From Pseudomonas sp. Irchel 3E20 (GTDB lineage: Bacteria > Pseudomonadota > Gammaproteobacteria > Pseudomonadales > Pseudomonadaceae), in NCBI RefSeq assembly GCF_900187645.1, contig NZ_FYEE01000011.1, positions 1 to 64,000 of the forward strand: DNA of 64,000 nucleotides, given 5' to 3'. The notes beneath the pieces were generated by a model. It saw nothing but the letters and a program-made list of their open reading frames with translations. It was not told the DNA's origin and searched no databases. How positions within the stretch are numbered: the stretch's first letter is position 1; each line of letters begins with the position of its first letter. Shown here piece after piece: positions 17,849 to 25,184 of this stretch. The position numbers were made by a program, and so were the translations under genes.

Positions 17849-19288
17849 ATGGATTACTTCGGCCCGCATGTGTTCGGCTATCTGATCGCGATCATTCACC
17901 TTCTGGGGATGATCGCCGCGATCCACGCCGTGTTGACCGTCAGGACCGCCCAAGGCGCTATTGCCTGGGCCATGTCGCTGTTCTTCATTCCCTATTTCAC
18001 CCTGGTGCCCTACCTGATTTTTGGCCGCAGCACCTTCGACGCCTACATCAAGGCGCGGCGCCAGGCCAACACCGAAATGCACAAAGCCATCATCGCCCTG
18101 AACTGGCGCCCCTGGATCGAAGAAGCCCTCGCCGCCCGTGCCTCGAACGCCTACGCCTCGCTGCGGGCGATGCCCAAGCTTGGGCGTATGCCGTGCCTGG
18201 CGAACAACCAGGTGCGCCTGCTCATCAATGGCGAGGCGACCTTCGCGGCGATTTTCGAGGCCATCGGCCAGGCCCGCGAAGCGGTGTTGATCCAGTTTTT
18301 CATCATCCACGACGACCGCCTCGGCCGGCGCCTGCAAGCCCTGCTCCGGAAAAAAGCCGCCGAGGGCGTCGCGGTGTACCTGCTCTACGACCGCATCGGC
18401 AGCCATTCCCTGCCCCACGCCTATGTGCAGCCGCTGCGCGATGCCGGGGTGCAGGTCAAAGCCTTCGCCACCCGCAGCGGTTGGCTCAACCGCTTCCAGG
18501 TCAACTTTCGCAACCACCGCAAAATTGTGGTGGTCGACGGCGTGCTGGGTTTTGTCGGCGGCCACAACGTGGGGGATGAGTACCTGGGGCAAAAACCGCC
18601 CCTGGCACCCTGGCGCGACACCCACGTGCAGGTCAGCGGCCCGGTGGTGGCGTGCCTGCAAGAGTCGTTCGCCGAAGACTGGTTCTGGGCCGCGCGGCAA
18701 CTGCCGCCGCTGATCCTGCCCCAGGCCTATCCGGATGACGGCGTGCTCTGCCAGGTGCTGGCCAGCGGCCCAGCGGATGACTTTGAAACCTGCTCGCTGT
18801 TTTTCGTGGAAGCCATCCACGCCGCCACCACGCGGGTGTGGATCACCAGCCCCTACTTCATCCCCGATGAAGCGGTGTTCGCGGCGCTGCGCCTGGCCGT
18901 GCTGCGCGGCGTCGACGTGCGCCTGCTACTGCCGTCGCGCCCGGATCACCGGGTGGTGTACGCGGCCTCCAGCCTGTTCGCCTTTGAAGCGGTGCGCGCC
19001 GGGGTGCGGGTGTTCCGCTACCTGCCGGGGTTCTTGCACCAGAAAGTGGTGCTGGTGGACGACGAAATCAGCGCCATCGGCAGCGCCAACCTGGACAACC
19101 GTTCGTTTCGCCTGAACTTTGAAGTGATGCTGCTAACCGTCGACCCGGCGTTCGCCAGCGAGGTGGAACACATGCTCAACGAGGACTTCGCCCAGGCCCG
19201 GGAAATCGCCAAGGAAGAAAGCCGGGAAACCCACCGCCTACAACAACTGGGCATGCGGGTCGCCCGGCTGATTTCGCCGATTCTCTAG
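17849..19288 (+). CDS. cls: Cardiolipin synthase (ClsA type)
   Basis: A 479-residue inner-membrane phospholipase-D-superfamily enzyme that joins two phosphatidylglycerols into cardiolipin plus glycerol. Two N-terminal membrane helices (GYLIAIIHLLGMIAAIHAVL; AIAWAMSLFFIPYFTLVPYL) lead into two HKD motifs: HRKIVVVDG near residue 225 and HQKVVLVDD near residue 400, each followed by the GSAN/GGHN segment. The length equals E. coli ClsA (486). The ATG at 17849 has CAGGAGC about 9 bases upstream. Its TAG stop shares the palindrome CTAG with the stop of the convergent cfa-like gene. Confidence 0.93.
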   Translation: MDYFGPHVFGYLIAIIHLLGMIAAIHAVLTVRTAQGAIAWAMSLFFIPYFTLVPYLIFGRSTFDAYIKARRQANTEMHKAIIALNWRPWIEEALAARASNAYASLRAMPKLGRMPCLANNQVRLLINGEATFAAIFEAIGQAREAVLIQFFIIHDDRLGRRLQALLRKKAAEGVAVYLLYDRIGSHSLPHAYVQPLRDAGVQVKAFATRSGWLNRFQVNFRNHRKIVVVDGVLGFVGGHNVGDEYLGQKPPLAPWRDTHVQVSGPVVACLQESFAEDWFWAARQLPPLILPQAYPDDGVLCQVLASGPADDFETCSLFFVEAIHAATTRVWITSPYFIPDEAVFAALRLAVLRGVDVRLLLPSRPDHRVVYAASSLFAFEAVRAGVRVFRYLPGFLHQKVVLVDDEISAIGSANLDNRSFRLNFEVMLLTVDPAFASEVEHMLNEDFAQAREIAKEESRETHRLQQLGMRVARLISPIL

Positions 19289-20469
19289 CGGTAGATGTCG
19301 TCGCGGGTCCACGGCAATTCATGGCTGCCGTCGGCGTGGGGTTTGACGGCGAGGATCTGGTGCAGGTTGATCCAGCCCTTGGCGAAGGCATAGGCGCACC
19401 CGGCCAGGTACAGGCGCCAAATGCGCAGTGCCTGTTCCGGCACTTGCCGGGTGGCGGCTTCCAGGTTGTCTTCCAGGCGTTCGCTCCAGTGGTCCAGGGT
19501 GCGTGCGTAGTGCAGGCGCAGGCTTTCAACGTCAACGATTTCCAACCCCGCCTCGCTGATTTCGGCGCTTATCATCGCCAGGTGTGGCAGCTCGCCATTG
19601 GGGAACACGTAGCGCTCGATGAACTCACCCGCGCCCCGCCCTACTGGCCGGCCGTCAGTGTGTTTGGCGGTGATGCCGTGGTTCATCACCAACCCGCCCT
19701 CGCGCACCGCGCCGAACAAAGTGCGGCAGTACTGCGCAAGGTTAGCGTGGCCGACGTGCTCGAACATGCCAACACTGACCACTTTGTCGAAGCGACCGTC
19801 CTGGGGCAGGTCGCGGTAATCGAGCAGCTTGAGTTCGACCTGGCCTTGCAGGCCTTCGGCCGCCACCCGTTCTTGGGCCATGCTCAGTTGCTCTTTGCTC
19901 AGAGTGATGCCGAACACCTGGGCGCCGAATTCCCGCGCGGCGAACCGCGCCAACCCGCCCCAACCGCAGCCTACGTCCAGCAGGTAATCGCCCGGTTGCA
20001 GGCGCAGCTTGCGGCACAGGTGGCGGAACTTGGCCTGTTGGGCTTGCTCCAGGCTTTCGCTGCCGGTTTCAAAGTAGGCGCAGGAGTAGGCCATGTCGCT
20101 GTCCAGCCACAGCTGATAGAAGGCGTTGGACAGGTCGTAGTGATAGGAAATGGCCGCCGCGTCGGTGGCCTTGTCGTGGTGGCTGCGCACGGGTTGGCCA
20201 TGTTCGTCTTCGGCCACCAGGGCCTGGCTCCACTCGTCGCAAACGCGGATCACCTCATTGATCGAGCCTTCGAGTTCCAGCTTGCCTTCGACGAACGCGG
20301 CCCCGAGCAGGTCCAGGCTGGGGTGGTTGAATTGGGTCACCAACTGCGGGTCCTTGACCACGATAGTGACGCTGGGCTCCGGGCCCAGGTTGAATTCGTG
20401 GCCATCCCAGAGCCTAAGGCGCAGCGGTAACTGCAGATTCTGCAAGGCCGGCGGTAGTTGCGCGAGCAT
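19285..20469 (-). CDS. Cyclopropane-fatty-acyl-phospholipid synthase family methyltransferase
   Basis: A 394-residue S-adenosylmethionine-dependent enzyme that adds a methylene group (or a related one-carbon modification) to unsaturated acyl chains in membrane phospholipids. The N-terminal lipid-binding region precedes the SAM motif LLDVGCGWGGLARFAA near residue 170. Further on are MFEHVGHAN and the GERYVFPNGELP-like region typical of Cfa (here ERYVFPNGELPH). ATG 20469 has GGGAGG about 8 bases upstream. The reading frame continues 5' but without start support. The gene is separate from the buf operon upstream. Pseudomonads often have a second cfa elsewhere, so I give no symbol. Confidence 0.88.
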   Translation of the reverse strand: MLAQLPPALQNLQLPLRLRLWDGHEFNLGPEPSVTIVVKDPQLVTQFNHPSLDLLGAAFVEGKLELEGSINEVIRVCDEWSQALVAEDEHGQPVRSHHDKATDAAAISYHYDLSNAFYQLWLDSDMAYSCAYFETGSESLEQAQQAKFRHLCRKLRLQPGDYLLDVGCGWGGLARFAAREFGAQVFGITLSKEQLSMAQERVAAEGLQGQVELKLLDYRDLPQDGRFDKVVSVGMFEHVGHANLAQYCRTLFGAVREGGLVMNHGITAKHTDGRPVGRGAGEFIERYVFPNGELPHLAMISAEISEAGLEIVDVESLRLHYARTLDHWSERLEDNLEAATRQVPEQALRIWRLYLAGCAYAFAKGWINLHQILAVKPHADGSHELPWTRDDIYR

Positions 20470-20557
20470 GGCAAACCTCCCTTGTGTCAGACACCTGAAA
20501 AATGAGGGTAGACCATCCGGGAAAAACAGCGGCTCACGAACTGGCCGCAAAACCGGG

Positions 20558-21343
20558 TCAGACCCTGCGTTGCAGCAGGCCATCGTGCACCCACTGCTTG
20601 AGCCACGTTGCCGCTTGCAGCGGGGCCTCCTCGCTATAGGTGACTGCCAATTCGCAGCACAGTTCGGAAAAACTCCAGCGCCCCTCGACCATCGCACAAA
20701 AGGCCCGCGCCTCAGGCCCGGCAAGGCTGCGGTACTGGCAGTGGCGGTCGGCGCGCCACACCAGGCAGGTTTCGGCGACGGGCAAACGATGGCTGCCGGG
20801 AAACTCGGTTTGCGCCTTCACCGCTTGCCACAAGGCGAGGCTGTTGTAGTGGCATTCAAGCAGTTGCACGCTGGGGTGGCGCTGTACCCGCAGGCCCGGC
20901 CATTCGACAGGCGGCAAGCGAGCCATCTGTTCCAGGGTCAAGGGCATGCCGTTGTGGGCATCAAAGGCCAGGGTGAAAGCCCATTCCAGTTGCGCCAACT
21001 CTGCCAACGGCGCGCTCTGCTCGGGCACCAGATGCCGCTTGATGAATTGCGCAAAGCCCCGGCCCAGCCAACGCAGGCTGAAGTGCGCCGACGGCGACTG
21101 ACGCACGTAGGCCAGGGCCAGTCGATCGAACTCTTCGTCCCCCAGCCAATGGTGAACGGTCGGATAGTCGCCGCGCAGCACCTCCAGCAACCGCGCCTGG
21201 TAGGCGTTGTGGTAAATCGCCAGCCCCCCGCTCACGTCCAGGCTCGGGCCGCCGATCAGGCTGCCAATCAGCGCCGGGGCGGCCGTTGCCGATTGGCCCA
21301 GCAGGTACTGTTCAAAAGCCTGTTGCCATTCGTTCAAGCTCAT
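20558..21343 (-). CDS. bufC: HvfC/BufC-type partner protein (DUF2063)
   Basis: A 261-residue protein with the DUF2063 N-terminal domain (LNEWQQAFEQYLLG..., ALAIYHNAYQARLLEVL-like segment here GLAIYHNAYQARLLEVLRGDYP). A second wHTH-like domain towards the C-terminus ends with the WLKQWVHDGLL segment. Family members act with the DUF692 MNIO enzyme as a recognition partner that presents the Cys-rich precursor peptide. Its ATG overlaps the stop of the DUF692 gene (ATGA), so the two are translationally coupled. It is the third and last gene of the bufferin operon. No DoxX-type membrane gene follows, unlike some buf operons. Confidence 0.85.
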   Translation of the reverse strand: MSLNEWQQAFEQYLLGQSATAAPALIGSLIGGPSLDVSGGLAIYHNAYQARLLEVLRGDYPTVHHWLGDEEFDRLALAYVRQSPSAHFSLRWLGRGFAQFIKRHLVPEQSAPLAELAQLEWAFTLAFDAHNGMPLTLEQMARLPPVEWPGLRVQRHPSVQLLECHYNSLALWQAVKAQTEFPGSHRLPVAETCLVWRADRHCQYRSLAGPEARAFCAMVEGRWSFSELCCELAVTYSEEAPLQAATWLKQWVHDGLLQRRV

Positions 21344-22179
21344 TGCGATCTCCCCGCCAATGCCGCTTGCCCCAGTTCACGGGCGGTTTGCAGTTCTGCC
21401 AGCAATTCTTCGAAGGGCGGGAAATGGTCGTCGCGCTCCAGCAACGTGGCCACCGGCCCCAGGTGCGCAAGGGTGCGTTGGTAGAGCGCCCACACCGGGT
21501 CGCTGACCGGCGCGTCGTGGGTGTCGATCACGTAGTCGCCATAGTCGCTGTGGCCCGCCAGGTGCAGTTGGCGGATGCGGTGGGCCGGCAGGGCCTGGAT
21601 AAACGCCCAAGGGTCAAACCCATGGTTGCGGGAGCTGACGTAGACGTTGTTGACGTCCAGCAGCAGCTCACAGCCACTGAGGTCACTGAGGGCGGCGAGA
21701 AACGCCCACTCGCTGAACTCGTCGGCGCCTGCACGCACATAGCTGGAAACGTTCTCCAGCACCAAGGGCCGCTGCAACACGTCCTGCACCTGGCGCACCC
21801 GCGCGGCGACGTAGTGCAGGCTTTCTTCGGTGTAGGGCAGCGGCAGCAGGTCATGCAATTGGTGCGCGTCGCCACGGCTCCAGCACAGGTGATCGGACAC
21901 CCAGGCCGGCCGCACGCGCTCGGCCAGGTGCTGGAGGCGATCGAGGTAATCGCGGTCCAGGGCATGGGGCCCGCCGATGGACAAGGACACGCCGTGCATC
22001 ACCACGGGGTAGCGCTCGACGATGGCGTCCAGGTAGTACAAGGCCTTGCCACCCTGGACCATGTAGTTTTCGGAGACGATCTCGAACCAGTCCACCGGCG
22101 GCGATTGCTCCAGTATCTGCGCGTAGTAGGCACTGCGCAGGCCCAGACCGTAGCCCGGACCTGGAAGGGAAACAGACAT
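21340..22179 (-). CDS. bufB: DUF692 MNIO enzyme (BufB/HvfB-like)
   Basis: A 279-residue TIM-barrel multinuclear non-heme iron enzyme (MNIO, formerly DUF692). In characterised relatives it oxidises Cys residues of a partner peptide to thiooxazole/oxazolone-type groups. Visible family segments are GLGLRSAYYAQIL, WFEIVSENYM, HGVSLSIGG, SDHLCWSRG, LVLENVSSYV, LLLDVNNVYVSS and LHLAGHSDYGDYVIDTHDAPV, which hold the His/Asp/Glu iron ligands. ATG 22179 with AAGGA upstream is preferred to the longer open frame. It lies 68 bases after the Cys-rich peptide gene, with a terminator-like hairpin between, and is coupled to bufC. Confidence 0.9.
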   Translation of the reverse strand: MSVSLPGPGYGLGLRSAYYAQILEQSPPVDWFEIVSENYMVQGGKALYYLDAIVERYPVVMHGVSLSIGGPHALDRDYLDRLQHLAERVRPAWVSDHLCWSRGDAHQLHDLLPLPYTEESLHYVAARVRQVQDVLQRPLVLENVSSYVRAGADEFSEWAFLAALSDLSGCELLLDVNNVYVSSRNHGFDPWAFIQALPAHRIRQLHLAGHSDYGDYVIDTHDAPVSDPVWALYQRTLAHLGPVATLLERDDHFPPFEELLAELQTARELGQAALAGRSQ

Positions 22180-22197
22180 GGGGGGAATTCCTTGAAT

Positions 22198-22231
22198 AAA
22201 AAAGGCGCAGGGGCGGATTCGCCGCTGCGCC
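22198..22231 (-). terminator. Terminator-like hairpin between bufA and bufB
   Basis: Read on the minus strand, GGCGCAG pairs with CTGCGCC (22225-22231 and 22204-22210), followed at once by six Ts (22198-22203). Its place inside the operon suggests partial termination, giving more precursor-peptide mRNA than enzyme mRNA. Confidence 0.7.
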
Positions 22232-22247
22232 ACCACCGAGGTGTGGG

Positions 22248-22502
22248 TTACTCGCCGACTTTGCCACCGGCTGCGTCGCACTCTGCCTTGGTCATGCTCT
22301 TGAAGCCCTGGCCTTTGCAAGCTGCCTGGCCTTTACAGGAGATGTCGCCGGTCTTGCAGTCGTTCATGCCTTTGCAGGAGGTCACACCGTAGCAATGCAC
22401 CTTGGCGTCGTCAGCAGCCTGAGCTTGGGTGGCGACACCGGCAAATAGCGTGGCAGCAGCGAAGGCGAGAGCGGCGCCAGTAGCGGTGGTTTTGATGGTC
22501 AT
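22248..22502 (-). CDS. bufA: Bufferin-type Cys-rich exported peptide (copper-binding precursor)
   Basis: An 84-residue precursor with a signal peptide ending AQA (about residue 29) and six Cys at 37, 43, 49, 56, 62 and 75. The repeated CKG segments (SCKGMNDCK, SCKGQAACKGQG) are typical of BufA2-like bufferins. In that family some Cys are converted by the MNIO enzyme to groups that chelate copper, and the peptide is exported to the periplasm to buffer excess metal. The operon order here is bufA-bufB-bufC. The promoter region carries a perfect ACCGAAC/GTTCGGT inverted repeat at 22537-22555. The exact number of modified Cys cannot be read from the sequence. Confidence 0.85.
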   Translation of the reverse strand: MTIKTTATGAALAFAAATLFAGVATQAQAADDAKVHCYGVTSCKGMNDCKTGDISCKGQAACKGQGFKSMTKAECDAAGGKVGE

Positions 22503-22536
22503 GGGGTGAATCCTCTATTAAGACGTTGGTAAATCG

Positions 22537-22555
22537 ACCGAACCCAATGTTCGGT
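22537..22555. promoter_or_regulatory. Inverted repeat upstream of bufA
   Basis: ACCGAAC (22537-22543) and GTTCGGT (22549-22555) form a perfect 7-bp inverted repeat with a 5-bp spacer, 35-53 bases before the bufA start. It may be an operator or part of a leader hairpin. I do not recognise the regulator. Confidence 0.45.
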
Positions 22556-22612
22556 TGCGACAGAGCTCTAGAGAGAAGCCCTATCCGCCCGTTACAGGCC
22601 CCTGAAAAAATG

Positions 22613-22628
22613 TGTTCCACGTGGAACG
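22613..22628. other. parS-like centromere site 2
   Basis: TGTTCCACGTGGAACG holds the perfect 14-bp core GTTCCACGTGGAAC, with a mismatch to the canonical ParB site only in the last base. It is intergenic, between the divergent buf operon and the phospholipid operon, and about 36 kb from parAB. Confidence 0.9.
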
Positions 22629-22792
22629 CTCCGAATGCTCTGTGGCTTGAATGCCGTGTGGATCTGCCTTTTCCCCGCCAGCGAGCGTCGTACTGACAGC
22701 CCGCCACCGTTGGTAGTTTTTAAACACCGCGTGCCTGGCATTTGTGGCAATAATCCACGCTCGTTTGCGCAAGACAAGGAAAGGTCAAACCC

Positions 22793-23416
22793 ATGCTCTC
22801 CATCTACCAACTCAAGCCCCGCTTCCAGAACCTGCTGCGCCCCTTGGTACAACGCCTGTACGACAACGGCACCACCGCCAACCAAGTCACGGTGCTGGCC
22901 GCAGTGGTGTCGGTGCTGATCGGCGTGCTGATTGCCTGCTTTGCCGATCACCTTTGGCTGTTCGCCCTGGTGCCGCTGTGGATGATTGTGCGCATGGCGC
23001 TCAACGCCGTGGATGGCATGCTCGCCCGCGAATTCGGCCAGCAATCGCCCTTGGGCGCGTACCTCAATGAACTGTGTGACGTGGTGGCCGATGCCGCGCT
23101 GATCTTGCCGTTCGCCTGGGTGCCTGGGGTCAGCCCGATGCTGGTGGTGGCCGTCGCGCTGTTGGCGGCGTTCGTCGAATACGCCGGTGTGCTTGGCCCG
23201 ATGGTGGGTGCCAGCCGCCGCTATGACGGGCCCACGGGCAAAAGCGACCGCGCTTTTCTCTTCGGCTTCATGGCCACCGCCATCGCCCTCGGCTGGTACT
23301 CCACCGGTTGGCTCAATGGCCTGTTGCTGGCAATTGCCGGCCTGTCGGTCGTGACGCTGGTCAAACGGGTCCGCGAGGGCCTCAAAGAAGCTTCCCAAGC
23401 CAAGCCTTGCGCATAA
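22793..23416 (+). CDS. CDP-alcohol phosphatidyltransferase family protein (YnbA-like)
   Basis: A 207-residue integral membrane enzyme of the family that transfers a phosphatidyl group from CDP-diacylglycerol to an alcohol. Its signature starts DGMLAREF and continues through a Gly to NELCDVVAD, so the usual DGx2ARx8Gx3Dx3D motif has Asn at the first of the later two Asp positions, with Asp following. About five hydrophobic helices are visible. It heads a six-gene operon similar to E. coli ynbABCD, and the acceptor alcohol is unknown. AAGG lies about 9 bases before the ATG. It begins 165 bases after a parS-like site. Confidence 0.82.
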   Translation: MLSIYQLKPRFQNLLRPLVQRLYDNGTTANQVTVLAAVVSVLIGVLIACFADHLWLFALVPLWMIVRMALNAVDGMLAREFGQQSPLGAYLNELCDVVADAALILPFAWVPGVSPMLVVAVALLAAFVEYAGVLGPMVGASRRYDGPTGKSDRAFLFGFMATAIALGWYSTGWLNGLLLAIAGLSVVTLVKRVREGLKEASQAKPCA

Positions 23417-23426
23417 GGACATCGCC

Positions 23427-25184
23427 ATGCGTGACACCCAACAGTTGACCTTCACCACCCACGACGGCGTAGAGCTGTTCTACCGCCATTGGCCCGCGAT
23501 CACCCAGGAACCCGGGCAACCGCGCCAAGCGGTGATGTTGTTCCACCGTGGCCACGAACACTCGGGGCGCATCGCCCACCTGGTGCAGGAACTCGACCTG
23601 CCCGGGTTCGACTTTTTCGCCTGGGACGCCCGCGGCCATGGCCAGTCCCCTGGCGCCCGTGGCGACAGCCCAAGCTTCGCCACCAGCGTGCGCGACGTGC
23701 AGACCTTCTGCGATCACCTGGGCGCCAGCCACGGTATTGGCGAAGAAAACATCGCCGTGATCGCGCAAAGCGTCGGCGCGGTGATCGCTGCCACTTGGGT
23801 GCACGACTACGCGCCGCGTATCCGCGCCCAAGTGCTGGCCTCGCCGGCCTTCAAGGTCAAGTTGTATGTGCCCTTCGCTCGCCCGGGCCTGGCGTTGATG
23901 CGCAAATTGCGCGGCAACTTCTTCGTCAACAGTTACGTCAAGGCACGCTTCCTCAGCCACGACCCGGAGCGCGTCGCAAGCTACGACAGCGACCCGCTCA
24001 TCACCAAGGCGATCTCGGTGAATGTGCTGCTGGGCCTGTACGAGGCCGCCGACCGAGTGGTCGCCGACGCCCAGGCGATTCAGGTGCCCACCCAGTTGCT
24101 GATTTCCGGCAGCGATTTCGTCGTGCACCGCAAACCCCAGGAGCAATTCTTCCAGCGCCTGGGCAGCCTGCAAAAAGAGCAGCACATCCTCCCCGGTTTT
24201 TTCCACGACACCCTCGGCGAGCGCGACCGCGCCTCGGCGGTGGCCAGTGCGCGGCGCTTTATCCTGCACAACTTCGCCCGCCCGCTGAGCCGCCCCAGCC
24301 TGCTGGACGCCGACCGCGTTGGCGTGTTGTGCGCCGAGTCCGAAGCCCTGGCCGCGCCCCTGCCCCACAACTCACTGCGCGACCTGTACTGGCGCATGAC
24401 CCGCGCCAGCATGGGCCTGGGCAGCAAGCTGTCGGCCGGGGTGAAGCTGGGTTTTGACACCGGTTTCGACTCCGGCAGCACCCTGGATTACGTCTACCGC
24501 AACCGCCCCACCGGGCACACCGCCCTGGGCCGGATGATCGACCAGAACTACCTCAACTCCATCGGCTGGCGCGGCATCCGCCAACGCAAGTTGCACGTCG
24601 AAGAACTGCTACGCCTGGCCATGCAACGCCTGCGCGACGCCGGGCAAGCCGTGCGCATCGTCGATATCGCCGCCGGCCACGGCCGCTACATCCTTGAAGC
24701 CTTGCAGGGTGTAAGCCCGTTGCCCGAATCGATCCTGTTGCGCGACTACAGCGACATCAACGTGCGCGACGGCAGCGCGCTGATCGAAGAAAAAGGCCTG
24801 GGCACCATCGCCCGCTTCATCAAGGCCGACGCCTTCGACCGCGCCGACCTCGCGGCCCTGGAGCCCAAGCCAAGCCTGGCGGTGGTTTCCGGTTTGTATG
24901 AGTTGTTCGCCGATAACGCCATGGTCGGCCAGTCACTGGCCGGGCTCGGCGACGCGGTACCGGTGGGCGGTTACCTGGTGTACACCGGCCAGCCGTGGCA
25001 CCCGCAACTGGAGCTGATCGCCCGTGCCCTGACCAGCCACCGCCAGGGCCAGGCCTGGGTAATGCGCCGCCGCAGCCAGGCGGAAATGGACCAATTGGTC
25101 GAAGCCGCGGGCTTTCGCAAACTCACCATGCGCGTCGATGAATGGGGGATCTTCAGCGTGTCCCTGGCACAGCGGGTGCAATGA
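23427..25184 (+). CDS. Two-domain alpha/beta hydrolase plus SAM methyltransferase (YnbC-like)
   Basis: A 585-residue protein, the same length as E. coli YnbC. Residues ~1-300 form a monoglyceride-lipase-like alpha/beta hydrolase. It has DARGHGQS after strand 4, nucleophile elbow AQSVGA (Ser in the GxSxG place), and later Asp/His in SGSDFVV and FFHDTLGE. Residues ~390-585 form a class I methyltransferase with motif IVDIAAGHGRYILEAL and acidic loop LLRDYSDINV. The combination suggests that one protein deacylates and methylates a lipid or lipid head group, but no substrate is known. It starts 10 bases after the CDP-alcohol transferase, and its stop overlaps the next start (ATGA). Confidence 0.85.
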   Translation: MRDTQQLTFTTHDGVELFYRHWPAITQEPGQPRQAVMLFHRGHEHSGRIAHLVQELDLPGFDFFAWDARGHGQSPGARGDSPSFATSVRDVQTFCDHLGASHGIGEENIAVIAQSVGAVIAATWVHDYAPRIRAQVLASPAFKVKLYVPFARPGLALMRKLRGNFFVNSYVKARFLSHDPERVASYDSDPLITKAISVNVLLGLYEAADRVVADAQAIQVPTQLLISGSDFVVHRKPQEQFFQRLGSLQKEQHILPGFFHDTLGERDRASAVASARRFILHNFARPLSRPSLLDADRVGVLCAESEALAAPLPHNSLRDLYWRMTRASMGLGSKLSAGVKLGFDTGFDSGSTLDYVYRNRPTGHTALGRMIDQNYLNSIGWRGIRQRKLHVEELLRLAMQRLRDAGQAVRIVDIAAGHGRYILEALQGVSPLPESILLRDYSDINVRDGSALIEEKGLGTIARFIKADAFDRADLAALEPKPSLAVVSGLYELFADNAMVGQSLAGLGDAVPVGGYLVYTGQPWHPQLELIARALTSHRQGQAWVMRRRSQAEMDQLVEAAGFRKLTMRVDEWGIFSVSLAQRVQ

